Shown: positions 22,912 through 34,955, counted from the stretch's first letter. The stretch is 64,000 nt of DNA from Phytophthora colocasiae (GCA_018806915.1 JAGKQI010000049.1:1984001-2048000); one strand, 5' to 3'. Program-made: numbers and translations. Notes: generated by a model not told the origin, from the sequence alone.

Positions 22912-23040
22912 GTCGTATAGACGGTCCAATCAGCCAATTTTCAAAACTTCGTCAATACTTCACTTCACTGTACGAAAATTTGTGAGGTGGGGTATTTCGA
23001 CACGGGGAAGATGATGGTAAGCCTCCCATATGACATAGAC
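22912..23040 (-). repeat. Right inverted module flanking gene B (reference copy)
   Basis: This is the partner of 21561-21687 in opposite orientation, clearly similar over about 127 bp. Further degenerate copies follow near 23575-23650 and 23690-23765 in the same orientation. Confidence 0.8.
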
Positions 23041-23050
23041 AGGCGATGAA

Positions 23051-23176
23051 CCAGTGTACCATGTACCTATGTACCCATGTACTCATGTTCCTGTGTACCA
23101 TGTACCAGTGTACCATGTACCCATGTACCTGTGTATAATGTATTAATGTACCCTTGTACCATGCACCAGTGTACCG
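23051..23176 (+). repeat. Minisatellite of X3 (short variant)
   Basis: This is a tandem of CCATGTACCTATGTA-type units with a period of about ten. The same arrangement is found in X5, X6 and X7. Confidence 0.85.
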
Positions 23177-24372
23177 TAAAAATCGGATTCCGCTCAGAGG
23201 TAAAAAGACTGCCTCTAAAATAAATGGGGTGTTACGTACATCAAGGACAGGGAGACTACTGCTACTATATATATTTCCAACGCGGATGAATGTTCATGCT
23301 AAGGTTCTTTAGGGCCCCCGATACCTAAAATAGACGCCCATATAAGGTCCTCGAACGTTGATATAGGGTCCTCAAAACGTCCAAAAACCCAAATATTTTT
23401 TGTTGTTGTTTCATTCATTAACTATTTTAGTTTTTTAGTACCACTATATAATTTTGGAAATCCCATACAAAAAAGCCATGTCAACTGCGGAGTCAAAACT
23501 GAGTGAAATCGGCCGTATATTGGAAAATGTATGACAGTACTCCCTTGTGATATAAACGAACGACTGAACCAGTTTTTTTAAACTCCTTCAATACTGAACT
23601 TCACTATATGAAAAGTTGTGAGTGGAGTATTTCTACACAGGAAGTTGATTGTGAGATCAGCATAAATGGGCTGATCATCTTTATTTTTAACTTCTTTAAT
23701 ACTACACGTCACTATACGAAAATTGGTGAGGTACCGTATTTCGACACGGAGAGCATAATGGCGAGACTCACATGTGATATAAATAAGACAACCATCCTTA
23801 AAACGTCTCCGTGTTTAAAACTCCTTGTATAAGATAAAACTGACTTCAGGTGTTTAATCTGGCCGCCACACGGGACACCACAGGAAACAGTTTGAAAAGT
23901 ACATTGCTTACATGTGCGTAATAAAGGTACACTATCAAAAATGTCTCTTCTTTGAAAAATCCAGTATAAGATAATACTGACTTGAGATATAAGGTTTGGT
24001 AGTCACACAAGGCACCATTGGAAAGAGCATAAATAGGTACGTTAGATCCATCTATACAGATTTGATAGAGTGCAAGTCTAAATTGAGTTATGGTCGGTCA
24101 AAGGCGAGCTTTTGAAACGTCACTTCAATGTTTAATAACTTTGTAAAAAAAAAGGTTTGAGAGTGCTACCAAGTACTATCGTGTATAGAGTGAGAAATCA
24201 TATTAGATACAGCTAAGTAGCGTTACCAACATTCAAGTCTAGTTGACGTTACACCAGAAAGAGGGAAACGTTTTAAGCGGTAAGTACAGCTAACTATTAG
24301 GTGAGTAGATTTGACTTAAAGTGGAATAAATTTGTCGGTACTTAACATATCGAATTACTGTTTCTTTCTATT

Positions 24373-25085
24373 ATGTTGAGCGCAGCATTTCATGTTGAAC
24401 CCATGTGAGTAGATTTAATGAGAGACAGCAAGCTGTCATGGGTGACATGCGAACAGAGACCCGATTTCGCGTGGAGAGTTTCGAAACGATTCCTGGTATC
24501 TTCAACAGGAACTTCAACATCTTGAAACCAAGGAACTCGATGTTGATCAAGTTTTGGAATGGGCAGTCAACAACAACCTGTTCATTGGCAGAGGCACGGA
24601 TCGCATCAGTCACAACAAGTATGATGTCTTCAACATCTTGCTCAACGGATATGGTGTGTGGACACCCTTCAGCAAAAACGCGTTGAAGCCTTCTCCTCTA
24701 CTGAACTCGCTACGTGCTACGTTTGTGATTGTTGGTGTCCTCGCACTAGGGGTTCGCCGAGTCGATGACGACGAAGATGAGGAGATGAAGGAGCTGGATG
24801 TGATTGAGCTCTCAACGACATACAGCGAGGAGTTGGACGTACAAGGCGATCGCGACCATGCCATTGACAGTGACACTACTGATCCGGATTATGTTTGCCG
24901 AACTTTCGAACACCTCGTTGTCACTTGAAGGGCCGTCGCTGGTATGTTTGCAAGAACAGCATCGGGAAATTGTAACGCGTCAAAGATCGAAAGAACGTCT
25001 GTGTGAAGTGGTGATGGAACGGTTCGGGGAGAACTGGTATGAGCACGTGGAGAAATTTTGTTGCTTGAGGCATCCCGTCATTTAG
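24373..25085 (+). pseudogene. Gene A, copy 3
   Basis: Same layout as copy 1: ATG at 24373, GTGAGT donor and AACAG acceptor 52 nt apart, first frame to 24928, C-terminal part in the next frame to 25085. No private disruption is seen. Confidence 0.4.
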
Positions 25086-26140
25086 ACAAGGTCTGGACGT
25101 CGTTGGTAGGTTTGGAGGAGAGTTTTTTTAGCGTCTAAGGACAAAAAATAGGACAAAAAACTGCATGTATTAACGATCCGTTGTCTAAACTTTAAATAAA
25201 ACACTCAAACTGGAATAACTTCACCAATATTTCACATATGGAAATGCTACTTAGCATGATTATATAGCGCGTAAATTCTACTTTGAATCCATCTAAGTAG
25301 AACGAGGTGACTTTAACCCCCCCCCGCACTCGCACGTTGTATATAACTACATGTTATGAAAAAGGTCCCCACATTTCAAAGATTTAAAAAATGTATTTTT
25401 ACTCTAACTGTGTTTGACCGACACAGACGTGGTGACGTCGAATCCCACAGATCAGACCTTTGAAGGTCTACTGAGGCGAGGGTCTGGGCGGAAAGTACCA
25501 TACCCGCCACAAGCATTCGATATTAAGACGGATATAATAGGTGAAGGAATAAAGAAGTGCAATCGACCCGGAGTTTTTGTATGGGATTTCCTATATTAAG
25601 GTTGATGACCGGCTATTCTCGACATGCTACAGCACCGCCATGCTCTTAAAAGCCAACATTCGTTTAGTGAGCATTATTAACCATTTTATCCAATCCATGA
25701 ACGCTATTAGTTGCATTTTAGCTAATAGATGTAGACCGGGACCATCGACTACGCGTCATGGAACCATCGACTTCATGCAAAACATGGCACAAAACTGTGA
25801 TTTTGGGACCATCAGAGCCATCGACTACGCTGTATTCGGCGTACTCTACGTCTAGTTGATAAAATAGAGTATTGATAAAGTAGAGTATAGGAAAAGTACG
25901 TTATCTACACCTTCTCTATATTTTTCCCACACTTGCTTTTCTACACTTTATACTTCGTACACTTTACTTACATTTTACTTTATTTAATTCGTTTTTTTGC
26001 ACACTTCTTCATACACTTCATTTGCAAACACTTTACTTTGTTTATTCTACCCCATACATACAATTTTGTACTCTTTTTCTTCACTCTACTTTTCATTGTT
26101 TACTCCACACACTACATTTCTGCATTTCAACCATCCTAAA

Positions 26141-26521
26141 TGTTGAGTGGCAAGGGCGCGCAGTGCGCGCCTCTCGCAAAAAGGCAGACAGGGAGTCCTG
26201 TCGGCCAAGAGTTAAAAATAAACAACTGAATAAAACACCTCTCTAAGTTGTATTAATTCTGATTAGCAAGTACGAGAGGAAGTTCAGAATATCCAGATCA
26301 CAGCTGTGATCTGGATAGTACAGGCAGAGAGCTGCCTGCCATCCATAGTGCGATGACGATACGAGGCGAGGAGTGCAGCCGTCGAGGACGAAGTCCGAAG
26401 ACGAGCTCACTTCCTCTTTTGCCTCAGACCCCGAGCACGAGTCTGCAGTATAGGCATTATAAAGAGGATAGAGAATAAAAGTAAATAAACTGTTGTGAGC
26501 TTTCCTCAGTTGTACTGTTCA
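26141..26521 (+). repeat. Copia-2a 5' LTR (381 bp)
   Basis: It contains a GC palindrome (GGCGCGCAGTGCGCGCC), a perfect 28-bp palindrome at 26290-26317, a small GGCAG/CTGCC hairpin, and a TATAAA at 26458-26463 that is a likely promoter element. AATAAA words near 26476 could serve in 3' processing. Confidence 0.95.
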
Positions 26522-26537
26522 TTGTAACATTTCAAGT

Positions 26538-27456
26538 ATGAGCAAACCCGAGATGGACAAGAGCTCTGTGGCGTCGTTGAGATTCAACGGCAAGCCTCTG
26601 CACTTCGCCGCGTGGAAGAGCAAGCTGATCATTCACTTGAAGGCATTGAGCGAGGAACGTGCGCTCGAAGAGCTGCAGCACAAGCGTGCAAAGCCGCTGA
26701 GTCGGTACGAAGATTTGCTCAAGAGCCAGCCGACACTGCCGCCACGTCCGCCTGCCGAAGACACGGAAGCGACATGGCAGCACGATTTGCACGAGACACT
26801 TTCTCTGCACGCAGTCTTCGTACATCAAAAGACTGCTGTGTGAGACGCTGCCAAGCGATTTCAAGGGGATTGCTACCAAGCGTATGGACGAACCAGTCCA
26901 TGTGATCTGGCGACTGGTGGAAAAGCAGTACAGCCTCAGCAACGCTACTGGCGTCGTCGGACTGGTTGACCAGTTCATGAAGATCGTGGACTCGGACTTC
27001 AAGAGCGTCGGACAGCTCTTTCAAGACCTGAACGGCGTGCGAAGCCAGGTCAACGTCAATTCGCGTGAGGCTTTGCACACGCACATGCTGTCATCACAGC
27101 TGATGCTGGTAATGGTGCTTTGCGCGTTGCCAAGGCACATGTGGGGCTCCTCAGTTGAGTTTACCCCTGAAGCTTTTACGCTGGAGAATGTCAGCGAAAA
27201 GCTGACCAACATTTTTGGCAACCAGTGCAAGGCTTCAATTCTGGAGCTAGGCAACGGGAAGGCTGTCAACCATGTTGCAGCGGTGCCGACCAAGCAGAAT
27301 GGCTCGGCTTTGGGCAAAAGAAAGGCCCAGTCGGCACCAGCGAATGATCGGCACTACAATCAGGGCATAATGAAGTGCCACTATTGTGCAGGCAATTTCA
27401 ATGGTATGAACAATACCGGCCCGCACAAGCTGCTCGATTGTCCGAAGCGCCTTTGA
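26538..27456 (+). pseudogene. Copia-2a gag, frameshifted
   Basis: ATG at 26538 begins the same gag as copy b (42224-43141). An extra base near 26802 (ACTTTCTCTG against ACTGCTCTG) moves it out of frame. The correct frame resumes and ends with a cysteine knuckle (C-x2-C...GPH-x4-C) and TGA at 27454-27456. The C-to-H spacing in the knuckle is longer than the usual CX2CX4HX4C. Confidence 0.9.
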
Positions 27457-27457
27457 C
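27451..27457 (+). other. Candidate +1 frameshift site CTT-TGA-C at the gag-pol junction
   Basis: Gag ends CTT TGA, and the next base is C. A one-base forward slip at CTT reads GAC and enters the pol frame, which is open from here to 28693. CUU-UGA-C is the heptamer used by bacterial release factor 2, and Ty1 uses a comparable CUU-based +1 slip. The use here is inferred. Confidence 0.5.
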
Positions 27458-30400
27458 AGGGCAGCTGGAGTACATAGGCGCAACATTTGGTCAACGCCAA
27501 GTCGTCTGAAAGGAAAAGCGGGGCAAGTTGCCAAGGCAAAAGCATCCAAGGCAGAAGCAGCAGCCAAGGCACAGGCGGTCAAGGACAAAGCCAAGACTCG
27601 CCGTGAAATCTCTTTAGAAGAGTGCCAGGCTGAGCTTGCTGTCGACGCATGCGATGCTGTGGATTTGAAGTTGCCGGCTACACCGACTGGCTACGCGAGC
27701 CCACCACCATGCTTTGTGGAACTGCCACTGACACCAGGAAAGGGCACATCCCCGTATTCAGACGATGACGAACCAATGGATTCGGTTGTCAACGCAGTTG
27801 AATTCGACCGAGCGAACACCGGAAAGGCCACCGATAAGCAATCGGATGGTGACGTCGAAATGAAAGACACTCAAGAGGAGGTCAGCAATCCAGCGATTGC
27901 CGTGACGACGAAGAACTTCGCCGGCATGATGAGTGAGCTGGAAGAAAAGGTACGAACACTGTATTCGTTTTTATTAACTGAAGATTCATTTCTAACAACG
28001 GATTCTTGGGTGCTAGACTCAGGCTGCGGACACGGCCTAACAAGCGAGATGGCTCGCTTTGTTAGCAAGAGACCCAATACACAGTACATGGTTACCTTTG
28101 CTCAGGGCTCTAAGCATTCTAATACACATATTGGTACAATCAAATTGTATTTACGTGGACCAAAGGGCATAAAACCGTTTCTATTTGACAATATAGCAAT
28201 GGTACCGCATGCAACCTTGAACATTTTGAGCGAGTTCTGGCTCAGACGCAATGAGTACCAAATTTTGGGTTCACTTTGCGGGAAGTTCAAATTTGTGCTT
28301 TATGACAATGAACTTGTGTTTGTTGCAAAAGCGATAAATGGAGCATACTATTTGCAGAATAAAACGTTAATAGAACGGCAAAATTTCTGTAATGCTGTCA
28401 AATCAAAACCCTGCAAACCACTATCAAACCTAGAGATTGGGAGATATGAGAGAATATTGCAGGAGTGGCATGTGAAACTTGGTCACCTAAATAAAGACAC
28501 AGTCATCGAAATGCTTAGCAAAAAGTTGGTAGGCGGGATGCCTATGTTATCAGCTACTGGACTCAGGAAAGTCCCGTTCTTTTGTTTAACATGTGCAGAG
28601 ATGGAGAAGCGGAGAATGTCCTACCGCAATATGAAGGTTCGAGAGACGAACAACCTATCAGTACCATTCATATGGATACAAATGGACCTATGAAAACCAT
28701 GGGTGTGTATGGAAGTTCAGGAAGAATCAAGTACTTCCTGAGTATAATTGATGACAATACGTCGTGGAGATGGACATTTGTCCTACGCGATAAGAAAGAA
28801 GTCTATGAAAAAGTAGAGGAGCTTCTACTGCAGCTAGAACGTGAAGGGAAATTCACAATACGTCGGATCCGCTCCGACGGTGGCACTGAGTTTGTGAATG
28901 CTGCATTCAAGAACTTCTGTAAAGGAAAAGGTATTGCCTTTAAGAAATCTAACACTTACAGTCCAGAGGAAAATGGAGCTGCGGAGCGTGACCACCAGAG
29001 TAAACTGGATAGAGTGCGGTGTGCATTGAAAGACGCTGATATGGCACACAGATGGTGGCCAGAAGCGCTGATGTACATGACCTATGTACAGAATCGCACA
29101 CCTATGAAAAGGTTGGGATACAAAACACCGTATGAAAGGGTTTATGAGAAACCACCCAACGTAAAAGAGTTGCCTGTCTGGGGTTCAGTCTGTTTTGCAC
29201 ACGTGCCAGCTGCCCTACGCAAAGACAAGAAACTGTCCGCTCGAGCTGTAAAGTGTCGACTCCTTGGAGTGTCAGAGGAAACGAAGGGTTTTCGGTTATG
29301 GCACATCTATAACAACAAATACATCCTATCCAGGGATGTGCTGTTCGATACTACAAATGTAGCCACCATGGTCAAACGAGCTTTCGGACAAGCCGATCAA
29401 ACCCTCACTTCTGAATTTGCAGCGCGCGAGTTACCCGCGGCAGAAGAAGTGGAAGCAACTGTCAACGAGAATACGAAGGCAGTGGGAGCTGAAACACCCG
29501 AGCAGGGGTTAACGGAGGCAGTGGGAGCTGAATCAGCCACTCCGGGAACAACCCCAGTAGTGGGAGTTAAGAGTAAACGCCGACGAGAAAGGCTAGTGGA
29601 GGCAACGGAAAGCCGAGAACCACGCCTGCGTCGACAGGTTAAGAAACCTAAACGGTATCAGGACTATCAGTGCTTCCAAGCGATGTTAGATAAGAACATT
29701 ACGCAAGAGATTGCGGAGCACAAAGTGCCTACACCCCGATCGCTCAAAGAAGCCTTAAGGGGCCCTCATAGAGAACACTGGAAAGCAGCTCTAGAGCTAG
29801 AGTACGACTCCTTGATTGAGAATGCAACATGGAAGCTCGTAAGACTGCCACCTGGGCGAAAGGCTTTGCCATCTCATTGGGTACTAGTAGTAAAGTACAA
29901 TGCCGACGGTAGTGTCGAGCGGTTCAAAGCGCGCCTAGTAGCACAAGGTAACCACCAAGAGTTTGGGGTAGACTGTGATGAGGTATATGCACCGGTGGCA
30001 CGATTCGAGTCATTGCGCCTAGTGCTGGCAATTGGAACCATATTGGACTGTCATATCCATCAAATGGATGTCCATACGGCTTTTCTTAATGGCACAATGG
30101 AAGGAGAGCAAAAGATCTATATGAGGCAACCTCACGGATTTGTGAAGCGAGGCCACGGGAATCTGGTCTGTGAACTTCAAAAGAGCATCTATGGCTTGAG
30201 CCCCTCGAATCCGGTATAGAGTACTTCATACATTTTTGACGGAGATGGGTTTTGCACGCTGCCACAAAGAGTTTTGCATCTTCGTGCAAAAAGTGGGAGA
30301 AGAATGGCTAATAGTCGTGGTATATGTTGATGATCTGACGATCATGTCGCGAAGCATGCGACTTATCAACACGCTAAAAGCTGAATTGTCTAATAGGTTC

Positions 30401-31309
30401 AAAATGAAGGACCTGGGTGACATTCACTACATCCTGAAAATGGAGGTGCGACGCAATAGAGAACAGCACGTGATGACGATCTCACAAAGCAAATACATTG
30501 CAGAACTTATCACCAAGTACAAAATGGTTGATAGTGCACCAGTGATGACACCACAAGTAGCTGGCTTAACACTAGAGCCAGAAACGGAAATGACAGCAGT
30601 GCAGATTGCTGCGCAGCCTTATGACTACAGAGGCATTGTTGGATCGCTCCAGTACTTAGTCCGTGGGACTCGACCTGATATCGCCAATGCGGTTAGAGAA
30701 CTTAGCAAGTTTTTGTCTTGCTACAACCGCACACATTGGGATGCAGCTAGGCGAGTACTCAAATACTTGAAAGGGACGTCAACGTACGGTCTGTTTCTCG
30801 ATGGAAAAGCGAGAGATGTGACTTACGAAGTGTACACTGACGCGAGCTTCGCGTGTCAACCAAAAGAACGTAAATCCGTAACTGGATACGTGATCCAAAT
30901 GGCCAATACGAGTGTATCATTGTGCAGTAGTAAACAAGGAGGCGTTTCGCTTTCGACTGCTGAAGCAGAACTTATCGCACTAAGCGAGGGAGCTAAGGAA
31001 AGTGAGTGGTTATGGCACTTGCTGAGAGAAATGGGATTTCCCCAAAACGTACCAGTGCAGGTATGGTGTGATAGTAATGCCGCCATCAGCATTGTAAAAA
31101 ATCCTGGGAATCACAAAGCAAGTAAGCACATAGAAATTAGATTTCTGTTTACTAGGGACCTTGTAGAACACGGTCGCCTTAAAATTGCTTATTGTGCTAC
31201 GCAGGAAATGACTGCTGATATTCTCACAAAAGCTCTGCCGACAAAGCAGTTCCTAAAACAAAGAGAAAAGCTAGGTGTTCGAGATCTGAACTTACCCCCT
31301 AGTACTTAG
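27452..31309 (+). pseudogene. Copia-2a pol: protease, integrase, reverse transcriptase, RNase H; two shared frame breaks
   Basis: The pol frame begins with an Ala/Lys-rich linker, then protease (WVLDSGCGHGLT, DSG at 28016-28024) and the H-H-C-C region (WHVKLGHLN, CLTC). A frame change near 28650 leads to integrase with HMDTNGP, RSDGGTEF and ENGAAERDHQ, holding the D, D and E residues. Reverse transcriptase has FKARLVAQG and MDVHTAFLNG, then loses about five bases after SIYGL near 30200. It resumes with YVDD at 30323-30334 and RNase H (YTDASFA, then DILTKALPTKQF) to TAG at 31307-31309. Both breaks also occur in copy b, so they predate duplication. A purine tract, AGTGGGAG, follows directly and borders the 3' LTR. 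Confidence 0.9.
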
Positions 31310-31315
31310 TGGGAG

Positions 31316-31696
31316 TGTTGAGTGGCAAGGGCGCGCAGTGCGCGCCTCTCGCAAAAAGGCAGACAGGGAGTCCTGTCGGCCAAGAGTTAAAAATAAACAA
31401 CTGAATAAAACACCTCTCTAAGTTGTATTAATTCTGATTAGCAAGTACGAGAGGAAGTTCAGAATATCCAGATCACAGCTGTGATCTGGATAGTACAGGC
31501 AGAGAGCTGCCTGCCATCCATAGTGCGATGACGATACGAGGCGAGGAGTGCAGCCGTCGAGGACGAAGTCCGAAGACGAGCTCACTTCCTCTTTTGCCTC
31601 AGACCCCGAGCACGAGTCTGCAGTATAGGCATTATAAAGAGGATAGAGAATAAAAGTAAATAAACTGTTGTGAGCTTTCCTCAGTCGTACTGTTCA
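31316..31696 (+). repeat. Copia-2a 3' LTR (381 bp)
   Basis: It matches the 5' LTR except for TCAGTCGTAC in place of TCAGTTGTAC near the end. The same 5'/3' difference is found in copy b. Confidence 0.95.
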
Positions 31697-32249
31697 TTTC
31701 AACCATCCTTAAATTTACACTCTACTTTTCTTTACACTTTCTAACTTCTTTTATTTTACCATAATCCTTTTCACTTCTTTATTCCTTCACCTATTATATC
31801 CGTCTTAATATCGAATGCTTGTGGCGGGTATGGTACTTTCCGCCCAGACCCTCGCCTCAGTAGACCTTCAAAAGTCTGATCTGTGGGATTCGACGTCACC
31901 ACGTCTGTGTCGGTCAAACACAGTTAGAGTAAAAATACATTTTTTAAATCTTTGAAATGTGGGGACCTTTTTCATAACATGTAGTTATATACAACGTGCG
32001 AGTGCGGGGGGGGGGGGGGTTAAAGTCACCTCGTTCTACTTAGATGGATTCAAAGTAGATTTTACGCGCTATATAATCATGCTAAGTAGCATTTCCATAT
32101 GTGAAATATTGGTGAAGTTATTCCAGTTTGAGTGTTTTATTTAAAGTTTAGACAACGGATCGTTAATACATGCAGTTTTTTGTCCTATTTTTTGTCCTTA
32201 GACGCTAAAAAACTCTCCTCCAAACCTACCAACGACGTCCAGACCTTGT

Positions 32250-32962
32250 CTAAATGACGGGATGCCTCAAGCAACAAAATTTCTCCACGTGCTCATACCA
32301 GTTCTCCCCGAACCGTTCCATCACCACTTCACACAGACGTTCTTTCGATCTTTGACGCGTTACAATTTCCCGATGCTGTTCTTGCAAACATACCAGCGAC
32401 GGCCCTTCAAGTGACAACGAGGTGTTCGAAAGTTCGGCAAACATAATCCGGATCAGTAGTGTCACTGTCAATGGCATGGTCGCGATCGCCTTGTACGTCC
32501 AACTCCTCGCTGTATGTCGTTGAGAGCTCAATCACATCCAGCTCCTTCATCTCCTCATCTTCGTCGTCATCGACTCGGCGAACCCCTAGTGCGAGGACAC
32601 CAACAATCACAAACGTAGCACGTAGCGAGTTCAGTAGAGGAGAAGGCTTCAACGCGTTTTTGCTGAAGGGTGTCCACACACCATATCCGTTGAGCAAGAT
32701 GTTGAAGACATCATACTTGTTGTGACTGATGCGATCCGTGCCTCTGCCAATGAACAGGTTGTTGTTGACTGCCCATTCCAAAACTTGATCAACATCGAGT
32801 TCCTTGGTTTCAAGATGTTGAAGTTCCTGTTGAAGATACCAGGAATCGTTTCGAAACTCTCCACGCGAAATCGGGTCTCTGTTCGCATGTCACCCATGAC
32901 AGCTTGCTGTCTCTCATTAAATCTACTCACATGGGTTCAACATGAAATGCTGCGCTCAACAT
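32250..32962 (-). pseudogene. Gene A, copy 4
   Basis: Same structure as copy 1 with ATG at 32960-32962. The C-terminal part is in the neighbouring frame down to 32250. No extra disruption is visible. Confidence 0.4.
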
Positions 32963-34156
32963 AATAGAAAGAAACAGTAATTCGATATGTTAAGTACCGA
33001 CAAATTTATTCCACTTTAAGTCAAATCTACTCACCTAATAGTTAACTGCACTTACCGCTTAAAACGTTTCCCTCTTTCTGGTGTAATGTCAACTAGACTT
33101 GAATGTTGGTAACGCTACTTAGCTGTATCTAATATGATTTCTCACTCTATACACGATAGTACTTGGTAGCACTCTCAAACCTTTTTTTTTACAAAGTTAT
33201 TAAACATTGAAGTGACGTTTCAAAAGCTCGCCTTTGACCGACCATAACTCAATTTAGACTTGCACTCTATCAAATCTGTATAGATGGATCTAACGTACCT
33301 ATTTATGCTCTTTCCAATGGTGCCTTGTGTGACTACCAAACCTTATATCTCAAGTCAGTATTATCTTATACTGGATTTTTCAAAGAAGAGACATTTTGAT
33401 AGTGTACCTTTATTACGCACATGTAAGCAATGTACTTTTCAAACTGTTTCCTGTGGTGTCCCGTGTGGCGGCCAGATTAAACACCTGAAGTCAGTTTTAT
33501 CTTATACAAGGAGTTTTAAACACGGAGACGTTTTAAGGATGGTTGTCTTATTTATATCACATGTGAGTCTCGCCATTATGCTCTCCGTGTCGAAATACGG
33601 TACCTCACCAATTTTCGTATAGTGACGTGTAGTATTAAAGAAGTTAAAAATAAAGATGATCAGCCCATTTTATGCTGATCTCACAATCAACTTCCCTGTG
33701 TCGAAATACTCCACTCACAACTTTTCATATAGTGAAGTTCAGTATTGAAGGAGTTTAAAAAAACTGGTTCAGTCGTTCGTTTATATCACAAGGGAGTACT
33801 GTCATACATTTTCCAATATACGGCCGATTTCACTCAGTTTTGACTCCGCAGTTGACATGGCTTTTTTGTATGGGATTTCCAAAATTATATAGTGGTACTA
33901 AAAACTAAAATAGTTAATGAATGAAACAACAACAAAAATATTTGGGTTTTGGACGTTTTGAGGACCCTATATCAACGTTCGAGGACCTTATATGGGCGAC
34001 TATTTTAGGTATCGGGGGCCCTAAAGAACCTTAGCATGAACATTCATCCGCGTTGGAAATATATATAGTAGCAGTAGTCTCCCTGTCCTTGATGTACGTA
34101 ACACCCCATTTATTTTAGAGGCAGTCTTTTTACCTCTGAGCGGAATCCGATTTTTA

Positions 34157-34292
34157 CGGTACACTGGTGCATGGTACAAGGGTACATTAATACATGGTAC
34201 ACAGGTACATGGGTACATAGATACATGGGTACACTGGTACATGGTACACAGGAACATGAGTACATGGGTACATAGGTACATGGTACACTGGT
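34157..34292 (-). repeat. Minisatellite of X4 (long variant)
   Basis: It shares the interior TACATAGATACATGGG with X2 but also has the ACACAGGAACATGAG segment of X3, X5, X6 and X7, so it is a mosaic of the two types. Confidence 0.85.
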
Positions 34293-34955
34293 TCATCGCC
34301 TGTCTATGTCATATGGGAGGCTTACCATCATCTTCCCTCGTGTCGAAATACCCCACCTCACAAATTTTCGTACAGTGAAGTGAAGTATTGACGAAGTTTT
34401 GAAAATTGGCTGATTGGACCGTCTATACGACATGAGAGTACAGTCATACATTTTCAAGCCAACTATTTTTTCACTCACGCTGTTTGACTCCGGAAATGAC
34501 GAAAACCCAAAATTAATAATTTTAGGTAGCTCCAAACTCACTAGTTTAGGTCCGCGACACGTCTTTCCGAAAAGTCAAGCCCTCGGACACGTCCGTACCA
34601 AGCCCCTATATTAACAGAATAGAAATTAGATGAGAGAGGTATTTAGGACAGAATGGAACGTGTGTTGATGAGTACATAATAAAGAGATACTTAGCTTTAG
34701 GAGTGACCAGAATACTGGTGGTGGTGTGTATTGAAGAAGAGAAGTGCTTAGTGGCCGTCAAAAGACGAAGTGAAGAGGGAGAAGGAGCTTATTATGACTC
34801 CTTCTATAGTTATGCTTAAGTCAAGTGTAGCAGCTTAGACAGGTTTACAGATCAGCTCTGGGGTACACTGTACCATAGTAAAATGGCTACCTCAACAAAC
34901 AGTATGAAAAAAAGTACGCAACTAGTCTAACTTGCTAAGCTACCCGCTTCAGTAC

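Larger units (their letters stand above)
21141..25559 (+). repeat. X3: complete arm, reference copy (4419 bp)
   Basis: The order left to right is degenerate modules, left inverted repeat (21561-21687), gene B (21687-22385), right inverted repeat (22912-23040), minisatellite (23051-23176), further inverted modules (23575-23765), empty copia-1 site (AAGTG 24319-24323), gene A (24373-25085) and a 0.47-kb tail ending AAAGAAGTG. The interval 22386-22911 and the tail hold no recognisable gene. Confidence 0.95.
26141..31696 (+). mobile_element. Copia-2, copy a: complete Ty1/copia LTR retrotransposon, defective
   Basis: The element is 5556 bp with 381-bp LTRs (TGTTGAGTGG to CTGTTCA) that differ from each other at one visible position. 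Domain order is gag, protease, integrase, reverse transcriptase, RNase H. It is flanked not by a 5-bp duplication but by a 16-bp direct repeat, TTTCAACCATCCTAAA (26125-26140; 31697-31713 with one extra T). Gag and pol are both broken. Confidence 0.95.
25560..31761 (+). repeat. S3: junction spacer, plus orientation, split by copia-2
   Basis: S runs from 25560 to 26140, is interrupted by copia-2, and resumes at 31697 after repeating the last 16 bp. It joins the A ends of X3 and X4. Confidence 0.85.

Noticed and set aside
23051..23176. Minisatellite considered as a CRISPR array or telomeric repeat
   Set aside because: The unit of about 10 bp is contiguous and degenerate with no spacers, and it matches no known telomere motif.
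26281..26420. Copia-2 LTR segment considered as a hammerhead ribozyme
   Set aside because: GA-rich blocks and hairpins are present but the conserved CUGAUGA and GAAA core is not.
26521..26540. Primer binding site of copia-2
   Set aside because: The bases after the 5' LTR do not form a convincing match to a tRNA 3' end or to a Met anticodon arm, so no site is called.
26532..27084. Minus-strand frames over copia-2 gag
   Set aside because: Shadow frames antisense to a well-supported gag, with no independent features.
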